The notes: a model not told the origin generated them from the sequence alone. Shown: positions 14,291-23,501, counted from the stretch's first letter. The stretch: 30,014 nt of DNA from an uncultured Oscillospiraceae bacterium (GCA_910579775.1 CAJTUE010000008.1:1-30014); one strand, 5' to 3'. Numbers and translations: made by a program.

Positions 14291-17200
14291 ATGAAACTGA
14301 TCTCAAAACGCATCGCCTGCTTGCTCCTCGCCGTCGTCATGGCGGTGGGGCTCTTTCCGGCGTCTGCCTTTGCGGCCCGGCTCAAAGAGGACGTAGCAGT
14401 CGCCGAGCCCCCCGCAGGGGAGGACGCGGTCTCTGCCGGTCTGGCGGAGCGCCCGGCCGACCCTCTGGAGGCCGACGCCCCCGCCCAACTGGCGGCAGAG
14501 GGCGACCTCACCATCCCCGGCTATACTCAGGTGACAGCCATGCCCACAGATGGGCTTTCGGGAAAATATCTGATCGTCGCCACGTATAACGGCAACTATT
14601 ATATGCTCTACCCCGGTGCCATCGGGGCTGGGGCAAACGTAAAAAACTCCGCCAAGCTGGTGGTGAATGAGAGCGGCACGGCCACCGGCTACAAGGTCAA
14701 TGTGCCAAGCTACGATGACACAGAGACCGCCACCGACTTCTCATTGGCGGAAAACACCATTACCAAAAACGGGGAGCGGTATTCTGTCACCGCCGGCACA
14801 AACTATAAGCTGTGTCTGCTCTCTGGCTCAGCGGGTTATCGGACCGAGGGCGAAAGCGCCCTGCAGATCACGGTTTCCAACGGGCTTTTCCGCTTTACAA
14901 AGCCTGAGAACAGCAATGCCAATCTCCTCTTCTTTTCGTCCCATATGAACTTCAACCAAGCTGGTGGAACCAACGCAGCCTATTTCCCCGACATGATGCT
15001 TTTCCAGAAGGACCCGCCCCTCCCGGGCTACAATCAGGTGACCAATCTGAACCAGATCAACAGACTGACAGACAAAACCAAGTTTCTCGTTGTCGCCGAG
15101 GGCGAAACCGGCCTGTACGCCCTATATCCCCGCTTAAGCCCCAACGTCACTGCCGGAGGGTTGCCCACTCCCGCGGGTACCTACGGTCTGCGCTGTGCCC
15201 GGCTTACGGTCAACGGCCAAACGGTCACCGCTGCCGCCGCCGCCAGTCACGGTGCTGCCACCCTGGACACCTCCATCACGGATATTTCCAGCCTGCATCT
15301 GACGATCACCCCCGGTACAGGCAGCACTTATCAGTTTATCTCCACTGCGACCCCCACCGTAAAATTCAACCTAGGTGGCAACGGGATGTTCGCCTCCGAC
15401 GCGGGCAACCTGACTGTGACCATCACCGGCGGCGAGCTAAGTGTCTTTAACAGCTCTGCCAGCCGTTACCTGAGCTTCTCTGAATCCGGCAGCACCCACT
15501 ATAACTGGACCGGTTGTGGCTCCGATTTCTGGGGTCCGACTGCCAAAACCGGCGCGCCGCTCTATTTGTTCTATCAGGGCGAGCTGCCAAATGAACCGGG
15601 CATGGCCTTGGCCGGCATGCTCTCCGGCGACCAGATCGGCGACGCCAATACCGAAAGCCCCAATAACGATCCCAGCGGCCAGAACTCCTGGGTGTTTACC
15701 GGCGGCCGCGCCGCCCAGGGCAGCTTTGCCGATGTGGCGGGTGCGCGCACCTGGGCCGGGCACTTTGAGGAATGGGTGCGCTATACCCACGCCAAGCAGC
15801 TCCAGCCCTCCGGCGAAGCCACCACGCCCTACCTCCAAAGGCATGTCATCAACACCGCCTACGAGGATCAGACTCTGGCGCAGATCGTCTCCGGCTTTGA
15901 CACCCGCATCGCCGCCCTCAAGCCCCGGGCGGTGGTCTATCTGGTGGAGGAAAACGGCCGCAGCGAGGCCGATTTCAACACCAACCTGAACAGCCTGATC
16001 GCCAAAGCCCTGGCCCTGCGGGGCGGCACGGGCATGATCGTCATCGAGACCCTGACCGCGGAGGACAAGGCCGCTGTGGACACGGTGGTGAACGCCCTCT
16101 CTGAGGATCAGCAGCCCCGCGTCCTGCCCGTGCTGTCCACCCTGACCACCGAGCAGAAGACCGGAGGCTATCCCAACGCCCAGGGCCACCTGCAACTGGC
16201 CAAGGCTCTGGCGGACGCGGTGGCGGGAACCACGGTCTCCACCGCCAGCGGCTGGCCCTATGGTGCGATCGCTGCCGGCACCTTTGCCACGGGCTGGCCC
16301 GAAAAGGCCGCTGTGACGGGCAACCACGAGGACTATGGAACGCCGGAGGCCCCCACCACACCCCAGCAGACCATCAAGACCAAGGTGGATGGCAACGATG
16401 CCATGACCTGGCTCTTTATGGGCGACTCCATCACCCACGGCGCGGCCTGGACCGGCGGCTACGACAGCCTGGCCCAGCTCTTTGAAAAATTTGTCAAGGA
16501 CGACCTGGACCGCAAACAGGACATCGTCATCAACGCTGGCTCCTCCGGCGCAAACACCGCCTCCACCATCACCGACCTGGACCGGCGGCTGAGCAAATAC
16601 AGCCCCGACGTGGTGGTGCTTATGCTGGGGACCAACAGCAGCGGCATAAACGACGATCAATACAAGACCAACCTTCATACGATCCTCGACAAGATCATCG
16701 CCAAGGGTGCGGTACCCGTCCTGCGCACACCGCCCCCCAGCGCCAATTCCGGCTACACCACCCGTCTGGAAACCCGCTCTCAGCTGATCCGGGATGTGGC
16801 GGCGGAGGAGACTTACGCGGACAAGGTCATTGTGGTGGATCAACATGCCACGTGGAATCGCTCGAACTACACCGCCGTCTTCACCCGTGACACGTCGAAT
16901 GTCCATCCCGACGAGGCGGGCCACCTGTGGTTCGCCCATCAGCTCATCAACGACATGGGCCTGTGGAAGGCCGACGCCGAGATCTGCCAACTGGAATATG
17001 TGGCGCGGGAGGCGACGGTCTCGCCCGATAATTTGACCATCGACGGCTACACCAAAGTCACCGAACTGCCCGAAGACGGACTGGAGCCGGGCTATTATCT
17101 GTTCGTCGCCCCCTACAACGGCAACTTCTATATGCTCTACCCCGGCGCGACCGGCGGCGGCGCAAACGCCAATAATGCCGCCAAGCTGGTGGTAAACACC

Positions 17201-20200
17201 GGCACTGGCAAGGCCACCGGCTACCGCACCAAGGCCAACGGGTATGACAGCGGTACCCTTGAGACCAACTTTACCAAAGCCGACAATCTGGTAGCGCTGA
17301 GCAGCAATACTGCTACCTACGAAAACAATCCAGCCTATTCTGTCACCGCGCGAACCGGAAACTACGTGCTATTTGCGGGGACCGGTGTTGCTTACTCCGC
17401 ATCAGGAGACAGCGTGACCTTCTTTGTTCGTAACAGCGACGGTAGCCTTACCCTCCGAAATAACGCCAGCAATCACGGCGCACTCCACTTTTTGCCCACC
17501 GATATGAACTTCAACCAGTCGGGTGGTAATCCTGACAACCGCAGCTTTTTGCTCTTCAAGAGCGAGACCCTGCCGCCCGTACCCCTTGACCAGCTGCGTG
17601 CGCTGATCGCCACCGCTGAGGCCAAGACCCAGAGCGACTACACCGCAGCGTCCTGGGCGGGGCTTGCCGCTCCCCTTGCCGCGGCGAAGACCGTCGCTGA
17701 AGACAGCAGCCAAAACACCCAATACACGCCCGTGGCAAACGCCCTCAAGGCCCTCCAGGCGGCGGTGAACGCCCTGCAGGAGAAGCCCCACTATCAGGAG
17801 GTTCCCACAACCGCCCAGGTGGTCGAGCCCAAGCCTGCCGACGGCGCCACCGCCGGCCAGCCCTTCATCAGCGAGAACGGCGGCATCGCCGAGGGCACCT
17901 ACTACCGCATCCCCTCCATCGTCACCGTGAAGGGCCACAGCAACACCGCCGTCAACGGCAGAGTGGTGGCGGCCGTGGACGCCCGGTGGAGAGACTTCAG
18001 GGACTCCAGCAACATTGACACCCTGGTGAGCTATTCCGATGATAACGGCGAGACCTGGCACTATTCCTTCGTCAACTACTTCGGCGACAGCTCCAACACC
18101 GCCACCAACAACAAGACCGCCATCTTCATCGACCCGATCCTCACCGCGGACAACAGCGGCAACCTCTTCCTGCTGACCAACGCCTTCCCCGCGGGCACCT
18201 GCACCCACATGTCCCGCGACCAGGACCTGGCTCGGTCCACCGGCTTTGTGAATGTCACCCTCCACGACGGCACACAGGTGCCGGGTCAGCGCATGGCCAT
18301 CTATACCAACTTCGTGACCAACACCCAGACCGACACCAACTATTCCTACTATTTGGGCGACTTTAACGAGGCTGGCTACGCCGACATTCTGGAGGCCTAT
18401 GACGGTTTGGAGAGCGGCTACTACGCCGACCGGCACTTCAACCTCTATTACAAGAAGGGTTTGGAGAAGGCCCCCGCCACCGACAAGATCTACTGCGCCC
18501 AGTTGGACAACGCCAACGCCTGGGTCCACCAGAACCTGTTCTACCAAAACGCCGTCCTCCACGTACGCACCACCGAGTTCATGTGGATGGTGAAATCCAC
18601 CGACGGCGGCACGACCTGGGGCGATCCCATCATTCTCAATCCCGGGCTGCGCATCCAAAATGAGGGCTTCTTTGGCCCCGGCCCGGGCGCGGGTATCTGC
18701 CTGGACGACGGCACCATCATCATGCCCACCTACACCGACAGTGTGACTAAGGCGGCCTGCATCTACTCCACCGACGGCGGCGAGACCTGGACCCGTGGGG
18801 CGACCCTGAGCACCGGCACCGAGAGCTGCATCGTCCCCATCGACGCCACCACCGTGCGGCAGTTCTACCGGGACAACACCACCACCATCCACTACATTGA
18901 CCGCATCAAGAACAGCGCCGGCGAGTGGGTCCCCGGCAGCGAACAGGACGCTCCCAACGCCCCCAAACAGGGCAACAACCAGCTCTTTGCCCTGCGCTAC
19001 TCCAAGCAGGTGAACGGCAAGGACATCATCCTGGTGTCCACCGCCACCAGCCCCGGCACTGCGGCCGGATACCAGCGCAAGGGCGGCAAGATCTATGCCT
19101 TTGAGTTGAAGAGCGACAAAACCATGGAGCTAGTGTCCACCTATACGGTCAACAACACCGACAACTGGTTTGGTTACTCCTCTATGACGGAGCTGCCCAA
19201 CGGCGACATCGGCCTGATCTACGAAAACAGCCAGACCGACAGCAACGATCCTGTCATGAACGCTCTTCCGGCCGAGGAACGCTACTGCGGCATGACCTAC
19301 CGCGCCATCCCCATGCATGAGATCATTGAGAGCCAAAGCCAGACTGTCAGCCTGACCCCCACCACAGCCACGCTGTATACCAACGCAGGAGCCGGAGCTA
19401 CAACGGTCCAGCTCAACGCCACCGTTACTCCGGCCGGGCCGACCATTGTATGGACCAGCTCCGCTCCCACCGTGGCTACGGTAAGCAACACGGGTCTGGT
19501 CACTGCCGTGGGCGACGGCACAGCCACCATCACCGCTACCAGCAGCAGCGATGAGACCGCGTTCGCCACCTGCACCGTGACTGTCACCACCAAGATCGAG
19601 CGCATCACCGTCAAGAAGGACGGCGTGGCCATCGGTAGCAATCAGCCCGTCATCGTTTATACCAATGCCACCGACGAGGACCACAGCGTCACCCTGACGG
19701 CAGAGACCGTGCCCGCCAACGTCACCCACCCGGTCCTAAACTGGACGCGTCCCGAAGGGGCGAAGGGCCAGCTCACCCTCTCCAGCCGGGGCGAAAACGG
19801 CAGCAACATTACCATCACCGCCGTCCCCGGCGAGAGAAACGTGGGCGAGGTGACGGTGGAGGTCGCCTCCGCCGAGCACCCCGAGATCAAGACCACCTTT
19901 AAGGTCCACGTGATCCGCAAGCTGGAGAGCAACGTGTCTATCAGTATCCGAGGCGTGAACGATCCCACCAAAGCCCCGCAGGTCGGTCAAACCTTAGAGG
20001 CCGATATCAACAACCTGCAGATGACCGACGCGGGCAAGGACGCCCTCACCTATCAGTGGAAACGCACCAAGAACGGCGTGACCACCGGCATCGCAGGCCA
20101 AACCGCCAAGACCTATGTGCTGACCACGGACGATGTGGACGCGATCCTCTCGGTGGACGTCACCGCCGGGGCAGGCTCCTTCTATGAGGGCACCCGCCCC

Positions 20201-21715
20201 GCCACCCGCAATCAGCCGGTGGAGCTGGCAGACGGTCCGCTGACCGGGCCGCAGGGTCTCACCGGGACCGCGCCCAGCGGCGCGGACGCCGAAGACGGCG
20301 CGATCACCGGTTTTGGCAGCGATTGGGCCAACTATGAATACCGCCTCATGGTCACCGGCGGCGTGGAAAACGAATGGATCGACGTTCCCGGCCAAACTAT
20401 CTCCAGTCTGGCCGCCGGGACCTATCAGGTCCGCGCCAAGGAGACCGAGACCCATAAGGCAGGCGGCTTCAGCGTTGTGACCGTGCCCCCCGCCGGCGTG
20501 ACCACCTATGCCATTGCGCTGGACGCCATGACCAACGGCCGCGTGTCCCGCAGCGCCAGTGTTGCGGCGGAAAGCGCCACCGTGACCCTTACCGTTCTTC
20601 CCGAAACCGGCTACCGGCTTGCCTCCAACGGTTTGAGCGTGGCGACAGCAAACGGCAGCTCTGTGCCTGTGACGAGGGTCGCCGGGCAGGACAACGAGTA
20701 CACCTTCGCCATGCCCGGCGAGGCAGTAACAGTCAGCGCCACCTTTGAACAGCGCATGTTCACCATCACCCACGAGCTGACCAACCTCCACTGCAGCCTT
20801 GGCGCAGCCGAAGGCCACCGGGTGGCCTACGGCGAAGGCACTGCCGTTACCCTGGTCCCCGACGAGGGCTATGCGCTTCCGCTTCGCAGGGACATCACCG
20901 TCACCAACAGCACTGGCGTCGTGGTCACCGGCTGGACGATCAACGATGAAGGCGTCATTACCATCACCGGCGGCGTCACCAGCGACTTGGTCATCGTTGC
21001 CGTGGGCAGGCCGAGCACTCACACGGTAAACTACACTCTGACCAACGGTCTGAACCGTCTGGATGCCCCCGACAGCGTGGGACATCTGGCCGCTTACGAA
21101 GGCGTTCTGGGAACGGAAGACGGCTATCAGCTGCCGGAAACCATCATCGTCACCGTGGGCGGCAGTCTGATCGGCGCAGAGAACTACCTCTACAACAAGG
21201 ACACCGGCGAGATCAGTATTTCGGCCGGTAAGATCTATGACAATGTGGTCATCACCGCCGTCGGCGTCAAGGTGGACGACGAGGTCGTGCCCGTGACCGG
21301 TGTGACCCTGAACCGGACGCAGGCCTCTGTGACCGTGGGTGGCACGCTGAGCCTGACCGCCACTGTTTTGCCCGCGAACGCCACCACCAAGGATGTGGTT
21401 TGGAGCGCGGAAGATACCGGTATTGCCACCGTAGACGAAAACGGCACGGTGACCGCCGTAGCCGAAGGCTCTACGACCATTACAGTCATGACCGTGAACG
21501 GTCGGCACACCGCCACCTGCACCGTGACCGTGACCAAACCCAGCAACTTCCGTCCCTCTACCAGCACCTCCAACAAGACCGAGACCCGCGAGGACGGCAG
21601 CAAAGTGACTACGGTGACCAAGCCTGACGGCTCCAAGACGGTGACCGTGGAGCAGCCCGACGGGACCAAGTCTGAAACCGTCACCACCAAGGTGGTCTGC
21701 CGGGTTTGCCTATAA
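14291..21715 (+). CDS. Giant secreted multidomain sialidase with SGNH esterase domain (3' end displaced by an insertion)
   Basis: The 2474-residue secreted protein starts at ATG 14291 (AGGAAGG 7 bases upstream) with a signal peptide cleaved after SAFA (A28). Domains by eye: two related beta modules (73-242, 245-430); a degenerate SGNH-like domain (437-655); an intact SGNH hydrolase with GDSITHG (Ser713), GTN (Asn782) and HPDEAGH (His872); a third copy of the beta module (914-1090); a FIVAR-like helical segment (1098-1164); a GH33 sialidase (about 1190-1680) with YRIPS (Arg1206), Asp-boxes near 1250, 1438 and 1495 and the likely nucleophile Tyr1629; then Big_2-like, other Ig-like and InlB-type repeats to about 2415. 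It probably releases sialic acids and removes their O-acetyl groups from mucin-type glycans. The last seven codons (VVCRVCL) come from the mobile insert; the true C-terminal SLH anchor lies at 25651-26067. Confidence 0.9.
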   Translation: MKLISKRIACLLLAVVMAVGLFPASAFAARLKEDVAVAEPPAGEDAVSAGLAERPADPLEADAPAQLAAEGDLTIPGYTQVTAMPTDGLSGKYLIVATYNGNYYMLYPGAIGAGANVKNSAKLVVNESGTATGYKVNVPSYDDTETATDFSLAENTITKNGERYSVTAGTNYKLCLLSGSAGYRTEGESALQITVSNGLFRFTKPENSNANLLFFSSHMNFNQAGGTNAAYFPDMMLFQKDPPLPGYNQVTNLNQINRLTDKTKFLVVAEGETGLYALYPRLSPNVTAGGLPTPAGTYGLRCARLTVNGQTVTAAAAASHGAATLDTSITDISSLHLTITPGTGSTYQFISTATPTVKFNLGGNGMFASDAGNLTVTITGGELSVFNSSASRYLSFSESGSTHYNWTGCGSDFWGPTAKTGAPLYLFYQGELPNEPGMALAGMLSGDQIGDANTESPNNDPSGQNSWVFTGGRAAQGSFADVAGARTWAGHFEEWVRYTHAKQLQPSGEATTPYLQRHVINTAYEDQTLAQIVSGFDTRIAALKPRAVVYLVEENGRSEADFNTNLNSLIAKALALRGGTGMIVIETLTAEDKAAVDTVVNALSEDQQPRVLPVLSTLTTEQKTGGYPNAQGHLQLAKALADAVAGTTVSTASGWPYGAIAAGTFATGWPEKAAVTGNHEDYGTPEAPTTPQQTIKTKVDGNDAMTWLFMGDSITHGAAWTGGYDSLAQLFEKFVKDDLDRKQDIVINAGSSGANTASTITDLDRRLSKYSPDVVVLMLGTNSSGINDDQYKTNLHTILDKIIAKGAVPVLRTPPPSANSGYTTRLETRSQLIRDVAAEETYADKVIVVDQHATWNRSNYTAVFTRDTSNVHPDEAGHLWFAHQLINDMGLWKADAEICQLEYVAREATVSPDNLTIDGYTKVTELPEDGLEPGYYLFVAPYNGNFYMLYPGATGGGANANNAAKLVVNTGTGKATGYRTKANGYDSGTLETNFTKADNLVALSSNTATYENNPAYSVTARTGNYVLFAGTGVAYSASGDSVTFFVRNSDGSLTLRNNASNHGALHFLPTDMNFNQSGGNPDNRSFLLFKSETLPPVPLDQLRALIATAEAKTQSDYTAASWAGLAAPLAAAKTVAEDSSQNTQYTPVANALKALQAAVNALQEKPHYQEVPTTAQVVEPKPADGATAGQPFISENGGIAEGTYYRIPSIVTVKGHSNTAVNGRVVAAVDARWRDFRDSSNIDTLVSYSDDNGETWHYSFVNYFGDSSNTATNNKTAIFIDPILTADNSGNLFLLTNAFPAGTCTHMSRDQDLARSTGFVNVTLHDGTQVPGQRMAIYTNFVTNTQTDTNYSYYLGDFNEAGYADILEAYDGLESGYYADRHFNLYYKKGLEKAPATDKIYCAQLDNANAWVHQNLFYQNAVLHVRTTEFMWMVKSTDGGTTWGDPIILNPGLRIQNEGFFGPGPGAGICLDDGTIIMPTYTDSVTKAACIYSTDGGETWTRGATLSTGTESCIVPIDATTVRQFYRDNTTTIHYIDRIKNSAGEWVPGSEQDAPNAPKQGNNQLFALRYSKQVNGKDIILVSTATSPGTAAGYQRKGGKIYAFELKSDKTMELVSTYTVNNTDNWFGYSSMTELPNGDIGLIYENSQTDSNDPVMNALPAEERYCGMTYRAIPMHEIIESQSQTVSLTPTTATLYTNAGAGATTVQLNATVTPAGPTIVWTSSAPTVATVSNTGLVTAVGDGTATITATSSSDETAFATCTVTVTTKIERITVKKDGVAIGSNQPVIVYTNATDEDHSVTLTAETVPANVTHPVLNWTRPEGAKGQLTLSSRGENGSNITITAVPGERNVGEVTVEVASAEHPEIKTTFKVHVIRKLESNVSISIRGVNDPTKAPQVGQTLEADINNLQMTDAGKDALTYQWKRTKNGVTTGIAGQTAKTYVLTTDDVDAILSVDVTAGAGSFYEGTRPATRNQPVELADGPLTGPQGLTGTAPSGADAEDGAITGFGSDWANYEYRLMVTGGVENEWIDVPGQTISSLAAGTYQVRAKETETHKAGGFSVVTVPPAGVTTYAIALDAMTNGRVSRSASVAAESATVTLTVLPETGYRLASNGLSVATANGSSVPVTRVAGQDNEYTFAMPGEAVTVSATFEQRMFTITHELTNLHCSLGAAEGHRVAYGEGTAVTLVPDEGYALPLRRDITVTNSTGVVVTGWTINDEGVITITGGVTSDLVIVAVGRPSTHTVNYTLTNGLNRLDAPDSVGHLAAYEGVLGTEDGYQLPETIIVTVGGSLIGAENYLYNKDTGEISISAGKIYDNVVITAVGVKVDDEVVPVTGVTLNRTQASVTVGGTLSLTATVLPANATTKDVVWSAEDTGIATVDENGTVTAVAEGSTTITVMTVNGRHTATCTVTVTKPSNFRPSTSTSNKTETREDGSKVTTVTKPDGSKTVTVEQPDGTKSETVTTKVVCRVCL
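21693..21714 (+). repeat. Left terminal inverted repeat of the insert
   Basis: It begins TGGTCTGCC and ends TTTGCCTATA. Aligned with the reverse complement of the right end, the final 10 bases are identical and about 18 of 24 match overall. It also reads as a near direct repeat of the right-end sequence GGCGGGTTTCCTATA (25611-25625), so an att-type origin cannot be excluded. Confidence 0.6.
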
Positions 21716-21719
21716 AAAA

Positions 21720-21878
21720 TCAGTCCGCCATTTCAAACAGCTCGCAAGGGCTGTTTTCTTTTTCACCATAAAATTCAATGGTGTCATCCTGCGAAACTTC
21801 CAGACCTTTTGCTCTACACAGGCAATCGCCGTTGCAGACATCGTTGGGAACGCAGTTTTTGCATTTGCCGCAATTCAT
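21720..21878 (-). CDS. Small cysteine-rich protein (possible metal-binding)
   Basis: This 52-residue protein is easily missed because of its length. It begins MNCGKCKNCVPNDVCNGDCL and holds eight cysteines, seven within the first 21 residues (CxxCxxC, then C, CxC). The spacing suggests a zinc or iron-sulfur site. The ribosome site GGAGGTGACAGTG precedes the ATG. It is the last gene of the insert operon; its stop is 6 bases inside the left inverted repeat and faces the sialidase stop 4 bases away. Inside it, on the plus strand, ACAGC...GCTGT followed by TTTTCTTTTT (21737-21763) may terminate sialidase transcription. Function unknown. Confidence 0.65.
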   Translation of the reverse strand: MNCGKCKNCVPNDVCNGDCLCRAKGLEVSQDDTIEFYGEKENSPCELFEMAD

Positions 21879-21891
21879 CACTGTCACCTCC

Positions 21892-21954
21892 TTAACTCGC
21901 TTTGATGAGCTTGCCTACGCTGTCAATAGGTACTTTCTCTACAAAATCAATCAC
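21892..21954 (-). CDS. Possible 20-residue coupled peptide
   Basis: A GTG start overlaps the TGA of the preceding gene (GTGA) and the frame reads (M)IDFVEKVPIDSVGKLIKAS to a TAA. The next gene's ribosome site abuts the stop. AAGGGGG lies 10 bases upstream. It could be a real mini-gene or merely spacer; only the coupling pattern of the neighbours supports it. Confidence 0.25.
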   Translation of the reverse strand: MIDFVEKVPIDSVGKLIKAS

Positions 21955-22247
21955 GAGTTCTCAACCCCCTTCAACAGATATTCAGCAAAGCTGCCCTTCA
22001 AAATCTCGCCGGAGTCGATGTATTCTGCGTACTTCGCATTCAGTCGGTCAAGCTCAACCTGAGAAATGAAGAACGCGACATCGCCAAATCGGAACTGGCA
22101 GAACGGCAGCACAGCTTTGGACTTCTTTGGTTCATCAGCAGCGGCAGGAGCGTCCGGCACTTCGATATTCGTACCTTCCGGCGTTGCCTCTGCGGTAAAT
22201 GTTTCATGCTGCTCGATGGGAGCGGCAGTTTCGTTATACGATACCAT
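21951..22247 (-). CDS. Hypothetical protein of the insert operon
   Basis: The 98-residue protein starts MVSYNETAAPIEQHETFTAE with AGGAGGTG 6 bases upstream; longer in-frame starts run back through the preceding gene. Residues 1-45 are low-complexity and acidic (EGTNIEVPDAPAAADEPKK). The C-terminal half is a compact, likely folded segment (PFCQFRFGDVAFFISQVELDRLNAKY). Proteins of this kind occur in Clostridia integrative and conjugative elements, but I recognise no named family. Soluble, no membrane segment. Confidence 0.7.
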   Translation of the reverse strand: MVSYNETAAPIEQHETFTAEATPEGTNIEVPDAPAAADEPKKSKAVLPFCQFRFGDVAFFISQVELDRLNAKYAEYIDSGEILKGSFAEYLLKGVENS

Positions 22248-22270
22248 TATAACACCTCCTATATGCCAGT

Positions 22271-22681
22271 TCAATGACACGTTTGTGACACGACGGAGCA
22301 ACTCACGATTTCTGAGTTGCGCGACATGAACCACTCTCCAAATGCGTTAAGAATCTCCTCGCTGCTGCAAGGTGGGGACGAAGTGAACTCCACGCCAGCG
22401 GCAAACATAGCATTCTTCACCGCCGTAAATTCACGGTCAAAGCCGCTTACGCGGGTTCGTGCGACACTCATACGCTCCCCGTGGTCGGTGAAGCTCTCGA
22501 ACAGAGCGTGGGTGAGCGGGTTGCCAGCGCTTACAGAGTCGCCAATCGTCAGCTTGGCAAGCGTAATGACATAGCCCCCCTGCACCGTTCCGAGCAGGGT
22601 GTACTCCGTCACATCCGTCGTCGCATAGGACGGTAGGGGATTCGGACCCTCATACGGATGCGGAATGAAATCTTTAATCAT
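22271..22681 (-). CDS. Hypothetical protein of the insert operon
   Basis: The 136-residue soluble protein (MIKDFIPHPYEGPNPLPSYA...) has GAAGGAGG 10 bases upstream. Its ATG overlaps the TGA of the previous gene (ATGA), so translation is coupled. The central part (TEYTLLGTVQGGYVITLAKL) looks beta-rich. The HPYEGPNPLPSYATTD start has a phage/ICE flavour but I cannot name a family. Function unknown. Confidence 0.7.
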   Translation of the reverse strand: MIKDFIPHPYEGPNPLPSYATTDVTEYTLLGTVQGGYVITLAKLTIGDSVSAGNPLTHALFESFTDHGERMSVARTRVSGFDREFTAVKNAMFAAGVEFTSSPPCSSEEILNAFGEWFMSRNSEIVSCSVVSQTCH

Positions 22682-22992
22682 GTTCTGATACCTCCTTCTA
22701 CATATTTTTTCTCATCATCGAACGCCATTTTAACGACTCGGCAGATTTCGTTCCGTTCATCTTCGGGGCAGCCCTCTTGGAACAGAACCAAATAGCCGTC
22801 ATCCTTGTCGTTGTTACTGCCGGTGTAAAACAGCGTTCCGTTTTCAACGTCAGGGTCTGGCTCAAGAACTGCGCCGATGGTATATTCGCCGTCACTGATG
22901 TTCAGCCCTGCGATACCGCGCTCTACCTTGTAGCCCGCACCGCGGAGGATTTCAGTTACGAGGTCGGCATCGCTTTTGTATTCAGTCTCCAT
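22678..22992 (-). CDS. Hypothetical acidic protein of the insert operon
   Basis: The 104-residue protein starts at ATG 22992 (METEYKSDADLVTEILRGAG), with AGGAGG 6 bases upstream. It overlaps the upstream membrane-protein gene by 11 bases and the downstream gene by 4. It is strongly acidic (EPDPDVENG, NNDKDDGY, CPEDERNE), with a predicted helix-strand pattern. Small acidic proteins of mobile elements sometimes act as DNA mimics or antirestriction factors, but nothing here proves that. Confidence 0.7.
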   Translation of the reverse strand: METEYKSDADLVTEILRGAGYKVERGIAGLNISDGEYTIGAVLEPDPDVENGTLFYTGSNNDKDDGYLVLFQEGCPEDERNEICRVVKMAFDDEKKYVEGGIRT

Positions 22993-23221
22993 TGTCAACC
23001 TCCTGCGTAAGCTGCTCCACATCTGCGGCGGTAGCGTTTTCAATTTCAGTCACGACTTTGGCTTTAGGGTTCTCACCGTCAAAGCGATAAATTTTGATGG
23101 TTCTTCGGTGCAAAAGGGCTTTAACCAGCTTTACGATACCGTCAAAGATAACGGCTATCAGGCAAACCACGCCGAGCCAAATCCAGACGCTTGAAAAGAT
23201 GAATCTTATAAACTCCATCAT
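22982..23221 (-). CDS. Small single-pass membrane protein
   Basis: The 79-residue protein has one hydrophobic segment near residues 6-32 (FIRFIFSSVWIWLGVVCLIA), then a basic stretch (LHRRTIKIYRF) and an acidic cytosolic tail (TEIENATAADVEQLTQEV). ACGGAGG lies 4-5 bases before a doubled ATG. Its start overlaps the stop of the RHH-like gene upstream and its end overlaps the next gene by 11 bases. No family recognised. Confidence 0.65.
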   Translation of the reverse strand: MMEFIRFIFSSVWIWLGVVCLIAVIFDGIVKLVKALLHRRTIKIYRFDGENPKAKVVTEIENATAADVEQLTQEVDNGD

Positions 23222-23382
23222 CGTACCTCCGTTTCTTTCAGGGCAAGCATTTTCTCTCGCACGAGTTTATCAACGACCTGCCCTGTCGTTTTATAGCCCG
23301 CCATCGCAGCCAGTTTCCCTAAGTTATAAGCGGTCTGCGGTGTGACTTTCAGCGTAATTTTTCTGAGGGGCTTCTTGCTCAT
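23218..23382 (-). CDS. Small ribbon-helix-helix-like DNA-binding protein
   Basis: The 54-residue protein MSKKPLRKITLKVTPQTAYN... has a short basic strand (KITLKV), a helix, a turn (AGYKTTGQ) and a second helix (VVDKLVREKM), the order and length of a MetJ/Arc fold. It is a candidate repressor of the insert operon or an antitoxin-like factor; no toxin is obvious beside it. Its ATG overlaps the preceding TGA (ATGA) and its own stop overlaps the next ATG. It is below usual length cut-offs. Confidence 0.6.
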   Translation of the reverse strand: MSKKPLRKITLKVTPQTAYNLGKLAAMAGYKTTGQVVDKLVREKMLALKETEVR

Positions 23383-23501
23383 TTCTTCGTCCTGCCTTTC
23401 TTTTTCCCTCGGCGCCTCGGAATGAACTTCTGCGTCGGTCTTTTCTTGGCGCCGATTAAAAGCATTTCGGCTCGGCTTACATAACCGCTATTGTTTTTCA
23501 C
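23379..23501 (-). CDS. Very basic 40-residue peptide
   Basis: The GTG start overlaps the stop of the previous gene (GTGA), after GGTGACGGAC. The product (M)KNNSGYVSRAEMLLIGAKKR... ends RRRGKKKGRTKK: about one third of residues are Lys or Arg. It is coupled at both ends to its neighbours, which is the main evidence that it is translated. It could bind nucleic acid; no family is recognised. Confidence 0.5.
   Translation of the reverse strand: MKNNSGYVSRAEMLLIGAKKRPTQKFIPRRRGKKKGRTKK

Noticed and set aside
15437..16990. Long minus-strand frame of 517 codons opposite the sialidase, and similar ones at 17402-18892 and 19994-21508.
   Set aside because: They are antisense shadows of a GC-rich gene: composition is biased to Gly, Val and His and no ribosome site or domain is seen. 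The plus-strand frame has clear domains.
21737..21763. Possible plus-strand terminator for the sialidase (ACAGC...GCTGT then TTTTCTTTTT).
   Set aside because: Kept only as a note in the Cys-rich gene entry: the stem is 5-6 bp and lies inside a coding region of the insert.
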